From: Burkholderiales bacterium JOSHI_001
GTDB lineage: Bacteria; Pseudomonadota; Gammaproteobacteria; Burkholderiales; Burkholderiaceae_C
NCBI GenBank assembly: GCA_000244995.1
Contig: CM001438.1
Coordinates: 310,001 to 374,000, forward strand
Reading direction: 5' to 3'
DNA length: 64,000 nt
In this document: in pieces, positions 17,201 through 29,600 of the stretch
Position numbering within the stretch: position 1 is the stretch's first letter
Layout: each line of letters opens with the position of its first letter
Program-made: the position numbers and the translations under genes
Notes under the pieces: generated by a model
The model's database searches: none
The model's input: the letters and a program-made list of their open reading frames with translations, nothing else
What the model was told of the DNA's origin: nothing

Positions 17201-18106
17201 GTGCTGGACGAACACAGCTTCACCCCGCTGCCGGTGGCGCCCAGCCAACTGGGCGAGTCGCCGCTGTGGCACCCGGTGGAGCAGGTGCTTTACTGGTGCG
17301 ACATCCCGGAAAAGCGGGTGCACCGCTGGAACCCGAACACCGGTGAGGCGGCGCACTGGGACTTCGACAGCGAAGCCGCCTGCATCGCACCGCTGCTGGG
17401 TGGCGGCCTGCTGGTGGCGGCGCGCAAGGGCCTGTGGCGCTTGAACACCGACAACGGCGAACGCCAGCAGGTGGCCGCCGCGCCGTATGACGCGGCGCAC
17501 CAGCGCTTCAACGATGGCAAGGCCGACCCGCTGGGGCGGTTCTGGGCTGGCAGCTACAGCGACCGCAAACTGCCCGAAAGCGCGCTGTACTGCTACAGCG
17601 CTCGCGCCGGTTTCAACCGCGTGGCCGAAGGCATCACCAACAGCAACGGCCTGGCCTTCAGCCCCGACGGCCGCACCGTCACCTGGGCCGACACCACCGC
17701 GCACACGCTGTGGGCCTTTGATTTCGACGCCGCGGCGGCCACCCTGTCGCGCCGGCGCGTGCTGGGCCAATGGGCGCTCAAGCCAGCCGATGGCAACCTG
17801 GCGAACTACGGCGGCCGCCCCGATGGTGCGGCCATGGACAGCGAAGGCACGCTGTGGATCGCCATGTACGAAGGCCAGCGCCTGCTGCGCCTGGCGCTGG
17901 ACGGCACGGTGCTGCTGGAGCTGAAGCTGCCGGTGCGCTGCGCCACCATGCCCTGCTTCGGCGGGCCGGACCTGCGCACGCTGTACATCACCACGGCGCG
18001 CGCGCACCGACCGGCGGAAGAACTGGCGCGCCAGCCGCTGGCCGGCTGTGTGCTGCAGGCGCGGGTGGAGGTGCCGGGGCTGCCGGCGCACATGGCGCGT
18101 CTGTGA
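17201..18106 (+). CDS. SMP-30/gluconolactonase-family lactonase
   Basis: Six-bladed beta-propeller of 301 residues hydrolysing sugar lactones. Metal-ligand motifs are present: Glu in LGESPLWHP, Asn in ITNSNGLAFSPDG and Asp in GGRPDGAAMDSEGTLW. Family homologues act on glucono-, arabino- or galactono-lactone. The start is GTG at 17201; an overlapping ATG at 17199 is in another frame. Its pairing with an aldose epimerase supports an oxidative sugar pathway. It ends four bases before the stop of the convergent metallo-hydrolase gene. Confidence 0.9.
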   Translation: MLDEHSFTPLPVAPSQLGESPLWHPVEQVLYWCDIPEKRVHRWNPNTGEAAHWDFDSEAACIAPLLGGGLLVAARKGLWRLNTDNGERQQVAAAPYDAAHQRFNDGKADPLGRFWAGSYSDRKLPESALYCYSARAGFNRVAEGITNSNGLAFSPDGRTVTWADTTAHTLWAFDFDAAAATLSRRRVLGQWALKPADGNLANYGGRPDGAAMDSEGTLWIAMYEGQRLLRLALDGTVLLELKLPVRCATMPCFGGPDLRTLYITTARAHRPAEELARQPLAGCVLQARVEVPGLPAHMARL

Positions 18107-18110
18107 AGCT

Positions 18111-19217
18111 TCAGCGACGTGGTGCAAAGCGCTTCGTCTGACCCACGGCCAGCACGAAGAAGTCGTTCTCGCTGACGCCCGCGGCCTGTCGCACGCGGGC
18201 CAGTTCACGCGGTGGCTCGTCCAGCGATTCGTCGGTCAGCTCGAAGGTGCCCCAGTGCATGCCCAGCGATTGTTTCGCGCCCAGGTCACGGTGGATCTGC
18301 AGCGCCTCGGCCGGGTTCACGTGCTGGCTGGCCATGAACCAGCGTGGTTCGTAAGCGCCGATCGGAATCAAGGCCAGGTCAAAGCCACCGTCCTTCTGCA
18401 GGGGCGCCAGGCGCTCGCGCGTGGCCACGAAGTCGGCCGAATAGCCGGTGTCGCCCGCATGGAAGACATGGAAGTGCGCTGAGGTGATGGCGTAGCCGCC
18501 CCACAAGGTCTTCAGCCGGTCGGTGAGTGTGCGGCCGGACCAGTGCTGCACCGGCGTCAGCATCACCTGCACCTCGCCCAGCGTGTGGCTCTGCCACCAG
18601 TCCAACTCCACCGCGTTCGCGATGCCGGCATCCTGCAGCCAGGCCTTGTTGCCCAGCGGCACCACGAACAGCGGCGGCCTGCCGGGCTGGGCGTTCAGCG
18701 CCAGCAGGCTGGCCGCGTCCAGGTGGTCGTAGTGGTTGTGCGACACCACCACCAGGTCGATGTGCGGCAGATCGGCCAGGGCGATGCCCGGCGGTTGCGC
18801 GCGCTTCGGGCCGATGAAGGCCAGCGGCGAGGCGCGCTCGGCAAAGATCGGGTCGGTCAGCAGGTGAACCACGCCCTGCGCGGTGGGCAGTTGCACCAGC
18901 ACCGTCGCGTGCCCGATCCAGGTGGCCGTGGGCAGCGCGGACGCGCCGGCCTGGGCATTGGCGCGCAGGAAGGCCAGGTCGGGCGCCACCACCGGCGTGG
19001 GCGTTTGGGGTGGCCTGGGCAGGCCTTCACGCAGGGCCTGCAGGCGCCACTGCGTCAGCGCCAGCAGGCCTTTGGGTTCGAAGTCCAGGTGGTTGTTCTG
19101 GAAGTGGCCACCGCGGTGGTGGGGCGGCGCGCCGGGTGCCCCGGGGGCGTGGGCGCCGGCGGACAGCGCCATGCAAAGCAGCAGTGAAGCCAGGGTGCGG
19201 ATCAGCATGGCGGGCAT
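18111..19217 (-). CDS. Exported metallo-beta-lactamase-fold hydrolase (NAPE-PLD/UlaG-like)
   Basis: Hydrolase of about 368 residues. A signal sequence (MLIRTLASLLLCMALSAGAHA) precedes the mature part. The metallo-beta-lactamase motif HNHYDHLD, the upstream WIGHATVLVQL and TDPIFAERASPL, and later GDTGYSADF and GMHWGTFEL match the NAPE-phospholipase-D-like group, which includes cell-envelope lipid hydrolases. An LxxC-like string in the signal might make it a lipoprotein, but cleavage after AHA seems likelier. ATG 19217 (or 19208) is chosen because the longer frame upstream runs through the atp promoter region. Confidence 0.85.
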   Translation of the reverse strand: MPAMLIRTLASLLLCMALSAGAHAPGAPGAPPHHRGGHFQNNHLDFEPKGLLALTQWRLQALREGLPRPPQTPTPVVAPDLAFLRANAQAGASALPTATWIGHATVLVQLPTAQGVVHLLTDPIFAERASPLAFIGPKRAQPPGIALADLPHIDLVVVSHNHYDHLDAASLLALNAQPGRPPLFVVPLGNKAWLQDAGIANAVELDWWQSHTLGEVQVMLTPVQHWSGRTLTDRLKTLWGGYAITSAHFHVFHAGDTGYSADFVATRERLAPLQKDGGFDLALIPIGAYEPRWFMASQHVNPAEALQIHRDLGAKQSLGMHWGTFELTDESLDEPPRELARVRQAAGVSENDFFVLAVGQTKRFAPRR

Positions 19218-19279
19218 TGGAACCGAGCGGCGATTTCCCGTGTCGGCACGGGCCCACGCCGCCCTGCACTTGATCCATG

Positions 19280-19309
19280 TTCGGAACAGCGGGGGTTTGC
19301 CCGTATAAT
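19280..19309 (+). promoter_or_regulatory. Promoter of the atp operon
   Basis: A perfect TATAAT -10 hexamer stands at 19304-19309, with a weak TTCGGA -35 at 19280-19285 (18-base spacer). It is 37 bases upstream of the atpI start and the only sigma-70-like site seen ahead of the operon. Confidence 0.65.
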
Positions 19310-19345
19310 CCCGCGGTTTGCCGCCAACAAAGTCCATTTCATCCC

Positions 19346-19849
19346 ATGAGTTCACGGCCTGAAGAAGTACCGGCCGGAACCGACAAAAGCAAACGGTGGG
19401 AGCCCTGGAATGACGATGAGGCGCAAGACCCGAAATTCAAGAAGCTGAGCCCACAAGAGGCAGCGGCCCTCAGGGCCAAGGACCCGCCGGTGTCACCCTG
19501 GCGGGTTATCGCGGTGCAGGCCGCGGTCGGTGTGGCATTGGCCCTTCTGGGGCGCGTGCTCACCGGCAAGGAGGAGGTGGCTTGGTCGCTGCTTTACGGC
19601 GCGGCCACGGTGGTTTTGCCGGGGGCCTTGATGGCGCGTGGCATGACCAGCCGGCTTTCCAGCATGGCGCCCGGCACGTCAGCCGTCAGCTTCATGTTGT
19701 GGGAGATGGTCAAGATAGCGGTCTCGGTGCTGATGCTCATGCTGGCACCCAGACTCGTGCAGCCCCTGAGCTGGCCAGCGCTGCTGGTGGCCATGGTGTT
19801 GTGCATGAAGGTGTACTGGTTTGCGCTCCTGTGGCGCGGCCGTCGTTGA
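19346..19849 (+). CDS. atpI: ATP synthase subunit I (assembly factor)
   Basis: Small membrane protein of 167 residues at the head of the atp operon. A hydrophilic N-terminus (about 60 residues) precedes four hydrophobic helices, including GVALALLGRVLTGKEEVAWS and GAATVVLPGALMARGMTS, and the C-terminal ALLVAMVLCMKVYWFALLWRGR typical of AtpI. AtpI assists c-ring assembly and Mg2+ handling and is not a structural subunit. The ATG at 19346 (MSSRPEEV) is chosen; the frame upstream overlaps the promoter. Confidence 0.88.
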   Translation: MSSRPEEVPAGTDKSKRWEPWNDDEAQDPKFKKLSPQEAAALRAKDPPVSPWRVIAVQAAVGVALALLGRVLTGKEEVAWSLLYGAATVVLPGALMARGMTSRLSSMAPGTSAVSFMLWEMVKIAVSVLMLMLAPRLVQPLSWPALLVAMVLCMKVYWFALLWRGRR

Positions 19850-19882
19850 ACTGAACCGGATTTCCGCGCAGGCGTTATCAAC

Positions 19883-20722
19883 ATGGCAGCAGAAGAAGGC
19901 AAGGCGGTCACCGCCGGTGAATACATCATCCACCACCTGCATCACCTGCAGGTGGGCGGCCACGGCGCCCATGGCGGCGGCTTCTGGACCTTCAACGTCG
20001 ACTCCATCTTCTGGTCGCTGGTCATGGGCGTGCTGGGCCTGGTGGTGCTGATGGGCGTGGCCAAGCGCATGACCTCGGGCGTGCCGGGCCGCCTGCAGGC
20101 TGCGGTGGAGTTCCTGGTGGAAATGGTCGACAGCCAGGCCAAGGGCATCGTGCACAACGCCGAAAGCCGCAAGCTGGTGTCGCCGCTGGCGCTGACCGTG
20201 TTCGTCTGGATCGTGCTGATGAACTCGATGGACTTCCTGCCGGTGGACCTGCTGCCCAAGGCCGGTGAAGCCGTCGGCCTGCACTACATGCGCGTGGTGC
20301 CCACCGCCGACCTGTCGGTGACCATGGCGCTGTCGGTCAGCGTGCTGCTGATCTGCATCTTCTACAACCTGAAGATCAAGGGCGCGGGCGGCTGGGTTCA
20401 CGAGCTGTTGTCGGCCCCCTTCGGCGCCAAGTGGTACCTGGCTCCCTTCAACCTGGCCATGCAGTTGATCGAATTCGTCGCCAAGACCGTCTCGCACGGC
20501 ATGCGTCTGTTCGGCAACATGTACGCGGGCGAGCTGATCTTCATGCTGATTGCGCTGATGGGCGGTGCCTTCTTCACCGCCGTGGGCATTCCGCTGGCCA
20601 TCGGCCACGTCATCGCCGGCACGGCCTGGGCCATCTTCCACATCCTGATCGTCGTGCTGCAGGCCTTCGTGTTCATGATGTTGACGCTGGTGTACGTGGG
20701 CCAGGCCCACGACGCGCACTGA
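19883..20722 (+). CDS. atpB: F1Fo ATP synthase subunit a
   Basis: Inner-membrane a-subunit of 279 residues that forms the two proton half-channels. The essential stator arginine is Arg208 in KTVSHGMRLFGNMYAGE. The N-terminus is His-rich (EYIIHHLHHLQVGGHGAHGG), a feature of betaproteobacterial AtpB. Membrane helices follow, including FWSLVMGVLGLVVLMGVA and ALTVFVWIVLMNSMDFLPVD. It lies 33 bases after atpI with only a weak ribosome-binding site. Confidence 0.97.
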   Translation: MAAEEGKAVTAGEYIIHHLHHLQVGGHGAHGGGFWTFNVDSIFWSLVMGVLGLVVLMGVAKRMTSGVPGRLQAAVEFLVEMVDSQAKGIVHNAESRKLVSPLALTVFVWIVLMNSMDFLPVDLLPKAGEAVGLHYMRVVPTADLSVTMALSVSVLLICIFYNLKIKGAGGWVHELLSAPFGAKWYLAPFNLAMQLIEFVAKTVSHGMRLFGNMYAGELIFMLIALMGGAFFTAVGIPLAIGHVIAGTAWAIFHILIVVLQAFVFMMLTLVYVGQAHDAH

Positions 20723-20801
20723 CAGCGCACTGATTTCGTTTTCGGTCGTACCCGCTTTTCCTTTCCCTTTCGTCTTACCACTTCCCACCTAGGAGCAATA
20801 A

Positions 20802-21065
<264 letters not shown>

Positions 21066-21099
21066 GCAGCGCGCCAGCGTTTGCTTTCGTGGGCGGTGG

Positions 21100-21123
21100 G
21101 GGCCTTCACGCTGTTGAAGGCCC
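21100..21123 (+). terminator. Hairpin between atpE and atpF (leaky terminator or RNA-stability element)
   Basis: GGGCCTTCA at 21100-21108 and TGAAGGCCC at 21115-21123 form a perfect nine-pair stem with a six-base loop, followed by TTGTTGT. It sits directly after the c-subunit gene. Partial termination or 3'-end protection here would raise c-subunit mRNA relative to the downstream genes. Confidence 0.6.
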
Positions 21124-21158
21124 TTGTTGTCCGGTTCATTCCATGACGAGGTAAAGCC

Positions 21159-21629
21159 GTGAGCATCAATGCCACTCTCGTCGTTCAGATGATCGTCTTC
21201 GGGATCCTTGTTTGGTTCACGATGCGTTTCGTCTGGCCGCCGATCACCGCTGCGCTGGACGAGCGCGCGAAGAAGATCGCCGACGGTCTGTCGGCCGCCG
21301 ACAAGGCCAAGGCCGAACTGGCCCAGGCCAACGCGAAGGTGGAGCAACAGCTGGCCGCCGCGCGCAACGACGCCGCCAAGCGCCTGGCTGACGCCGAGCG
21401 CCTGGCCCAGCAGATGGTCGAAGAAGCCAAGGGTCGTGCCGCCGAAGAAGGCGCCAAGATCGTGGCCGCCGCCCGTGCCGAAGCGGCCCAGGAATCCGTG
21501 AAGGCCCGCGAGGCCCTGCGCGACCAGGTGGCCGCGCTGGCGGTCAAGGGTGCCGAGCAGATCCTGCGCAAGGAAGTCAACTCGGGCGTCCACGCCGAGT
21601 TGCTGTCCCGGCTCAAGACGGAACTCTGA
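21159..21629 (+). CDS. atpF: F1Fo ATP synthase subunit b
   Basis: Peripheral-stalk subunit of 156 residues, the usual length. One N-terminal membrane helix ([21 protein letters not shown]) is followed by a long Ala/Lys/Glu coiled coil (residues 35-140) that dimerises and binds delta. It starts with GTG at 21159 with GAGG upstream. It lies after the atpE hairpin and two bases before atpH. Confidence 0.96.
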   Translation: MSINATLVVQMIVFGILVWFTMRFVWPPITAALDERAKKIADGLSAADKAKAELAQANAKVEQQLAAARNDAAKRLADAERLAQQMVEEAKGRAAEEGAKIVAAARAEAAQESVKAREALRDQVAALAVKGAEQILRKEVNSGVHAELLSRLKTEL

Positions 21630-21631
21630 CC

Positions 21632-22165
21632 ATGGCCGAAATCGCCACCATCGCCCGGCCCTATGCCGAAGCCTTGTACAAGGCCGTCGGTGGCGCCGAC
21701 GCGCTGTCCTGGCGCGACCAGCTGAACACGCTGGGCGCGCTGGCTGCCAATGCGGAACTGCGCCAGTTTGCCGACAACCCCAAGGTCAGCGCCGCTCAGG
21801 TGTTCGACCTGATCACCGCCGCGGCCAAGACGGCGCTGGACCCCAAGATGGCCAACCTGCTGCGCACCGTGGTGGAAAACGGCCGCCTGGCCGCGCTGCC
21901 CGAAGTGGCCGTGCAGTTCCAGGCCCTGGTGAACGCCCGCTCGGGTTCGTCGGATGCCGTGGTCGAAAGCGCCTTTCCGATTGAAGGCGCCGCGCTGCCC
22001 GATCTGGTGGCCACGCTGGAAAAGCGCTTCGGCCGCAAGCTCAACGCCAGCGTGAAGGTGGTGCCCGAGTTGATCGGCGGCATCCGCGTCACGGTGGGCG
22101 ACGAGGTGCTGGACACGTCCGTGGCCGCCCGACTGCAACAAATGAAAGTCGCGCTGACGGCCTGA
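21632..22165 (+). CDS. atpH: F1Fo ATP synthase subunit delta
   Basis: Stalk subunit of 177 residues linking the b dimer to the top of F1. It has the N-terminal helical domain ([13 protein letters not shown]) and the C-terminal signature [20 protein letters not shown], diagnostic for the delta/OSCP family. It is closely spaced within the operon. Confidence 0.96.
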   Translation: MAEIATIARPYAEALYKAVGGADALSWRDQLNTLGALAANAELRQFADNPKVSAAQVFDLITAAAKTALDPKMANLLRTVVENGRLAALPEVAVQFQALVNARSGSSDAVVESAFPIEGAALPDLVATLEKRFGRKLNASVKVVPELIGGIRVTVGDEVLDTSVAARLQQMKVALTA

Positions 22166-22196
22166 GGGCTGCCCCGCTGACCATAGGAGTGATTCC

Positions 22197-23750
<1,554 letters not shown>

Positions 23751-23773
23751 AGCCCACCTCCTAGGAGAAGACC

Positions 23774-24661
23774 ATGGCGGTCGGCAAAGAGATACGCGGC
23801 AAGATCAAGAGCTTCGAGAACACGAAGAAGATCACGAAGGCCATGGAAATGGTCTCCGCGTCCAAGATGCGCAAGGCGCAGGACCGCATGCGCGCGGCGC
23901 GGCCGTACGCGGACAAGATCCGCAACATCACGGCCAACCTGTCGCAGGCGAACCCGGAATACCGCTCGCCCTACATGCGCAAGGTGGAAGGCGCGCCCAA
24001 GGCCGTGGGTTTCATCGTCGTCACGACCGACAAGGGTCTGTGCGGCGGCCTGAACACCAACGTGCTGCGCGCCGTCACCAACAAGATGAAGGAAGTGCAG
24101 GACGCCGGCGGCAAGGTGCAGGCGGTGGCCATTGGCAACAAGGGCTTCAACTTCCTGAACCGCATCGGCGCGCAGGTGATCAGCCACGTCACGCAGCTGG
24201 GCGACGCCCCGCAGCTGGAAAAGATGATCGGCCCGGTGAAGGTGATGCTGGACGCCTTCGTCGACGGCAAGCTGGACGCGGTGTACCTGTGCTACACCAA
24301 GTTCATCAACACCATGCGCCAGGAGTCGCTCGTCGAGCCGCTGCTGCCGCTGGGCGCCGAGCGCCTGCAGCAGACCGCGGCCGAGAAGTCGCAGTACGGC
24401 TGGGACTACATCTACGAGCCGGACCCCGCCTCGGTGATCGACGACCTGATGACGCGCTACATCGAAGCGCTGGTCTTCCAGGGCGTGGCCGAGAACATGG
24501 CCAGCGAACAGAGCGCGCGCATGGTGGCCATGAAGGCCGCCACCGACAACGCGGGCACCCTGATCGCCGAGCTGAAGCTGGTCTACAACAAGACCCGCCA
24601 GGCCGCCATCACCAAGGAACTGTCCGAAATCGTCAGCGGCGCCGCCGCCATCAGCGGCTGA
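23774..24661 (+). CDS. atpG: F1Fo ATP synthase subunit gamma
   Basis: Central rotor shaft of 295 residues. The N-terminal helix [20 protein letters not shown] and [10 protein letters not shown], the middle [11 protein letters not shown], and the C-terminal helix [15 protein letters not shown] with [15 protein letters not shown] are all family signatures. AGGAGAAG precedes the ATG. Confidence 0.98.
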   Translation: MAVGKEIRGKIKSFENTKKITKAMEMVSASKMRKAQDRMRAARPYADKIRNITANLSQANPEYRSPYMRKVEGAPKAVGFIVVTTDKGLCGGLNTNVLRAVTNKMKEVQDAGGKVQAVAIGNKGFNFLNRIGAQVISHVTQLGDAPQLEKMIGPVKVMLDAFVDGKLDAVYLCYTKFINTMRQESLVEPLLPLGAERLQQTAAEKSQYGWDYIYEPDPASVIDDLMTRYIEALVFQGVAENMASEQSARMVAMKAATDNAGTLIAELKLVYNKTRQAAITKELSEIVSGAAAISG

Positions 24662-24687
24662 TGCAGCCGCACCGCAACGAATACTGA

Positions 24688-26115
<1,428 letters not shown>

Positions 26116-26124
26116 GGAGCCGTC

Positions 26125-26541
26125 ATGGCGACCATTCACGTTGACGTGGTGTCCGCCGAGGAGAGCATCTTCTCGGGCGAGGCCAAGTTCGTCGCGCTGC
26201 CGGGTGAAAACGGCGAGCTGGGCATCCTGCCCCGCCACACGCCGCTGATCACCCGCATCAAGCCCGGCGCGGTGCGCATCGAGCGTGCCGACACCGGCGA
26301 GGAAGAGTTCGTCTTCGTCGCCGGCGGCATCCTGGAAGTGCAGCCCGGCACGGTCACCGTGCTGGCCGACACCGCGATCCGCGGCCACGACCTGGACGAG
26401 GCCAAGGCCACCGAAGCCAAGAAGCTGGCCGAAGAAGCCATGCGCAACGCCAAGAGCGACATCGACCTGGCGCGTGCGCAGGGCGAATTCGCGATGATGG
26501 CCGCGCAGATCGCGGCCATCGCCAAGCTGCGCAAGAAGTAA
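26125..26541 (+). CDS. atpC: F1Fo ATP synthase subunit epsilon
   Basis: Rotor subunit of 138 residues that can inhibit hydrolysis. The N-terminal beta-sandwich ([34 protein letters not shown]) and a C-terminal helical hairpin ([18 protein letters not shown]) are seen. AAGGAG lies before the ATG. It is the last gene of the operon, followed by an intrinsic terminator. Confidence 0.97.
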   Translation: MATIHVDVVSAEESIFSGEAKFVALPGENGELGILPRHTPLITRIKPGAVRIERADTGEEEFVFVAGGILEVQPGTVTVLADTAIRGHDLDEAKATEAKKLAEEAMRNAKSDIDLARAQGEFAMMAAQIAAIAKLRKK

Positions 26542-26562
26542 ATCCGCTGTCAGGCGAAAGAG

Positions 26563-26596
26563 CAAGGCCCGATCGGCTCACGCCGGTCGGGCCTTG
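26563..26596. terminator. Bidirectional intrinsic terminator (atpC / giant gene 1)
   Basis: CAAGGCCCGATCGG (26563-26576) pairs with CCGGTCGGGCCTTG (26583-26596) with a single mismatch/wobble and a six-base loop. TTGCTTCC follows on the + strand and a short run rich in A precedes it. It separates the convergent atp operon and giant gene 1. Confidence 0.85.
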
Positions 26597-26615
26597 TTGC
26601 TTCCGGTGTGGCGGG

Positions 26616-29600
26616 TCAGACCAGCGGCATGGCGCGAAGGGCTTCGTCGTCCAGGCGGATGGCGGCAGGCGCCACCGCAGCCATGTCGGCCGTTGTGGTG
26701 TTGACCGCCGGGTCGGACCCCGGCAGGGCCGCCGCCGGTGCGGCCAGCAGGTCGCCCAGGGCCGGCAGCGGTGCCGCGTCGGCGGCGCTGTCCGCCTTGG
26801 CAAACCACACGTCGGCCATCGCATGTTCCTGGCCGCTGGTGTCGGTCCAGCCCGACACCAGGCCCAGCATGTTGCCGTGTTGCACCTCGCTGCCGGCCTG
26901 GGCGTGCAGGTCCAGCGACGCGATGCCCAGCGCGGCCAGGCCGTGCAGTTCGGCCGTGGCGCTGATGCCGTCGTGGTTGGCATCCACCCACACCTGCAGC
27001 TGGTTCCAGTTCGCGTCCTGCGCGTCCAGCCGGCCGTCGTGGTTGCTGTCTTCCAGGGCCATCGCGGCGTAGCCGTTGCCGGCGCGCTGGCCTTGTGCGT
27101 TCAAGGTGGCCACGCCGAAGAGTTCGCTGCCGTTGGTGATGGCGCCGTCGCCATTGCGGTCCATCACCAGCAGGCCGTCGCCGCCGGCCACCCAGCCCAC
27201 CTGGTTCACCGTGCCGGTGCCGTTCAGGTCGAACTGAACGCCGCTGGCGGCGGCCACGGTGTTCACGCCGTGGCCGTCCAGGTCCAGCACGATGGGCGAG
27301 CTCAACACGAAGGCTTCCAGCTGGCCCGCGTCCAGCGCCGCCAGGTCGGCGGTCTCGAAAGCCAGGTGCTGGGCGCTGGTCATGGCCGCGATGTCGGCGG
27401 TCTCCAGCGCCACGATCTGGTCGGTGGTGAAGGCCACGATCTGGTCGGTGCTCAGGGCGCGGGCCTGGGCGGTGCTCATGGCCACGATGTCGGCGGTTTC
27501 CAGCGCCGCGAACTGCTCGGTGGTCAGCGCCCGGAACTGCGACGTCGTCAGCGACGCCACCTGGGCGCTGGTCAGCGCGGCCACGTCCTCGGTCTCCAAG
27601 GCCGCGATCTGCGTGGTGGACAGGGATGACAGCTGCGCCGTGGTGAAGGCCGCCACCTGTTCGGTGGTCAGCGCGGCAATCGCGTCGCTGTCCAGCGCGC
27701 GCAACGCCACGCTGGTCAGCGTGCCCAATGCGGTGGTGGACAGGCTGGCCACCTGGTCGGTGGTCAGCGCATCCACCTGGGCGGTGGTGAAGGCGCGCAG
27801 CTGCGCGCTGGTGAAGGCGGCGATGTCCTCGGTCTCCAGAGCAGCCACCTGGTCGCTGGTCAGCGCCTGGACCTGCGCCGTGGTCAGCGCGGCCACCTGG
27901 GCGGTGGACAGGGTCTGGATGCTTTCGCTGTCCAGCGCGCGGATGCCGCCCGTGGTCAGCGCACGCAGGTCGGCGGTCTCCAGGGCCAGCACCTGGGCCG
28001 TGCCGAGTGCCGCCACCTGGGCGGTGGACAGGCTGGCCACCTGCGCGCTGGACAGCGCGGCAATGTCCTCGGTGTCCAGGGCCGCGAACTGGGCCGTGTC
28101 CAGTGCGCGCAGCTGCGCGGTGGCCAGGGCGGCCACGCTGGCGCTGGTCAGGGCCGCCACCTGGTCGGTGTCCAGCGCGCCCAGTTGCCCGGCCGTCAAC
28201 GCGGCGACCTGTGCGGTGGTCAGGGCGGCAATATCGTCGGTGGCCAGCGCGGCCACCGCAGCGGTGCCCAGTGCACGCAGCGCGGCGGTGGCCAGTGCGG
28301 CGATGTCTTCGGTGTCCAGCGCCGCCACCTGGTCGGTGCCGAAGGCGGCGATCTGCTGGCTGCCCATGGCGGCCACCTGCGCGCTGGACAGCGCGGCCAC
28401 GTCGTCGGTGGCCAGCGCGGCCACCTGGGCGGTGGACAGCGCGGCCAGCTGCGTGGTGGACAGCGCCGCGGCCTGGTCGGTGGTCAGCGCGCCGATCTGG
28501 GCCGAGCCCAGCGCGCGCAGCCCGGCCACGCTCAAGGCCCGCAGGTCGGCGGTTTCCAGCGCCGCCACCTGGTCGGATGTCAGCGCACCGGCCTGTGCGG
28601 CCGACAGCGCGGCGGCGTGGGCGGTGGTCAGCGCGGTGATCTGGTCGCTGCCCAGTGCCGCCACCTGGGCCGTGGCCAGGCCGCCCACCTGCGCAGTGGT
28701 CAGTGCGGCGACCTGGCCGGTGGACAGCGCAGCGGCACCGGCCGTGCCGATGGCGCGCAGCGCCGCGGCGCTCATGGCCACCAGGTCGGCGGTGTCAATC
28801 GCCTGCACCTGCGCCGTGGTGAGCGCGGACACCTGCGTGGTGGTGAAAGCGGCGATCTGCGCGCTGTCCAGCGCGGCGATGGCGTCGCTGGCGATGCGGC
28901 CGACCTGCACGCTGGTCAGCGTGGCCAGTTGGGCCGAGGACAGCCCCGCCACCTGCGCGCTGGACAAGGCGGCCACCGCATCGCTGCCCAGCGCGCGCAG
29001 CGCGTTGCTGGTCAGCGCACGGAAGTCGGCGCTTTCCAATGCGGCCACCTGGTCGGTGCCGAGCGCGGCCACCTGGGCGGCGGTCAACGCGGCGGCCTGG
29101 GCGGTGGTCAGCGCGGCCACTTGCGTGGTGTCCAGCGCCGCGATCTGTTCGGTGGACAGGGCGCGCCACTGCGCCGTGCCCATGGCCGCCAGATTGGCGC
29201 TGGCCAGGGCCTGCACCTGGGCCGAATCCATGGCCTGCAATTGGGCCACGCTCAAGGCCACCGCTTGGGCGCTGGTCAGCGCGGCCACATCGCCGGTGGA
29301 CAGCGCCACGATCTGCGCCGTGCCCAGGCCGGCCACTTGCGCGGTGGTGAGTGCGGCCACCTGGTCGGTGCTCAGGGCGCCGATGGCGTCACTGCCCAGG
29401 GCGTGCACCGCGGCCACGCTCAGCTGGCGCAGGTCGGCGGTTTCCAGCGCCGCCACCTGGGCGGTGGTGAGGCCGGCCACCTGGTTGCTGGTCAGCACCG
29501 CGGCCTGGGCGGTGGTCAGGGCCTGGATGTTGGCGGTGGACAGCGCGGCCACCTGGGCCGTGGCCAGCGCGGCCAGCTGGCTGGTGGAAAGCGCGGCCAC

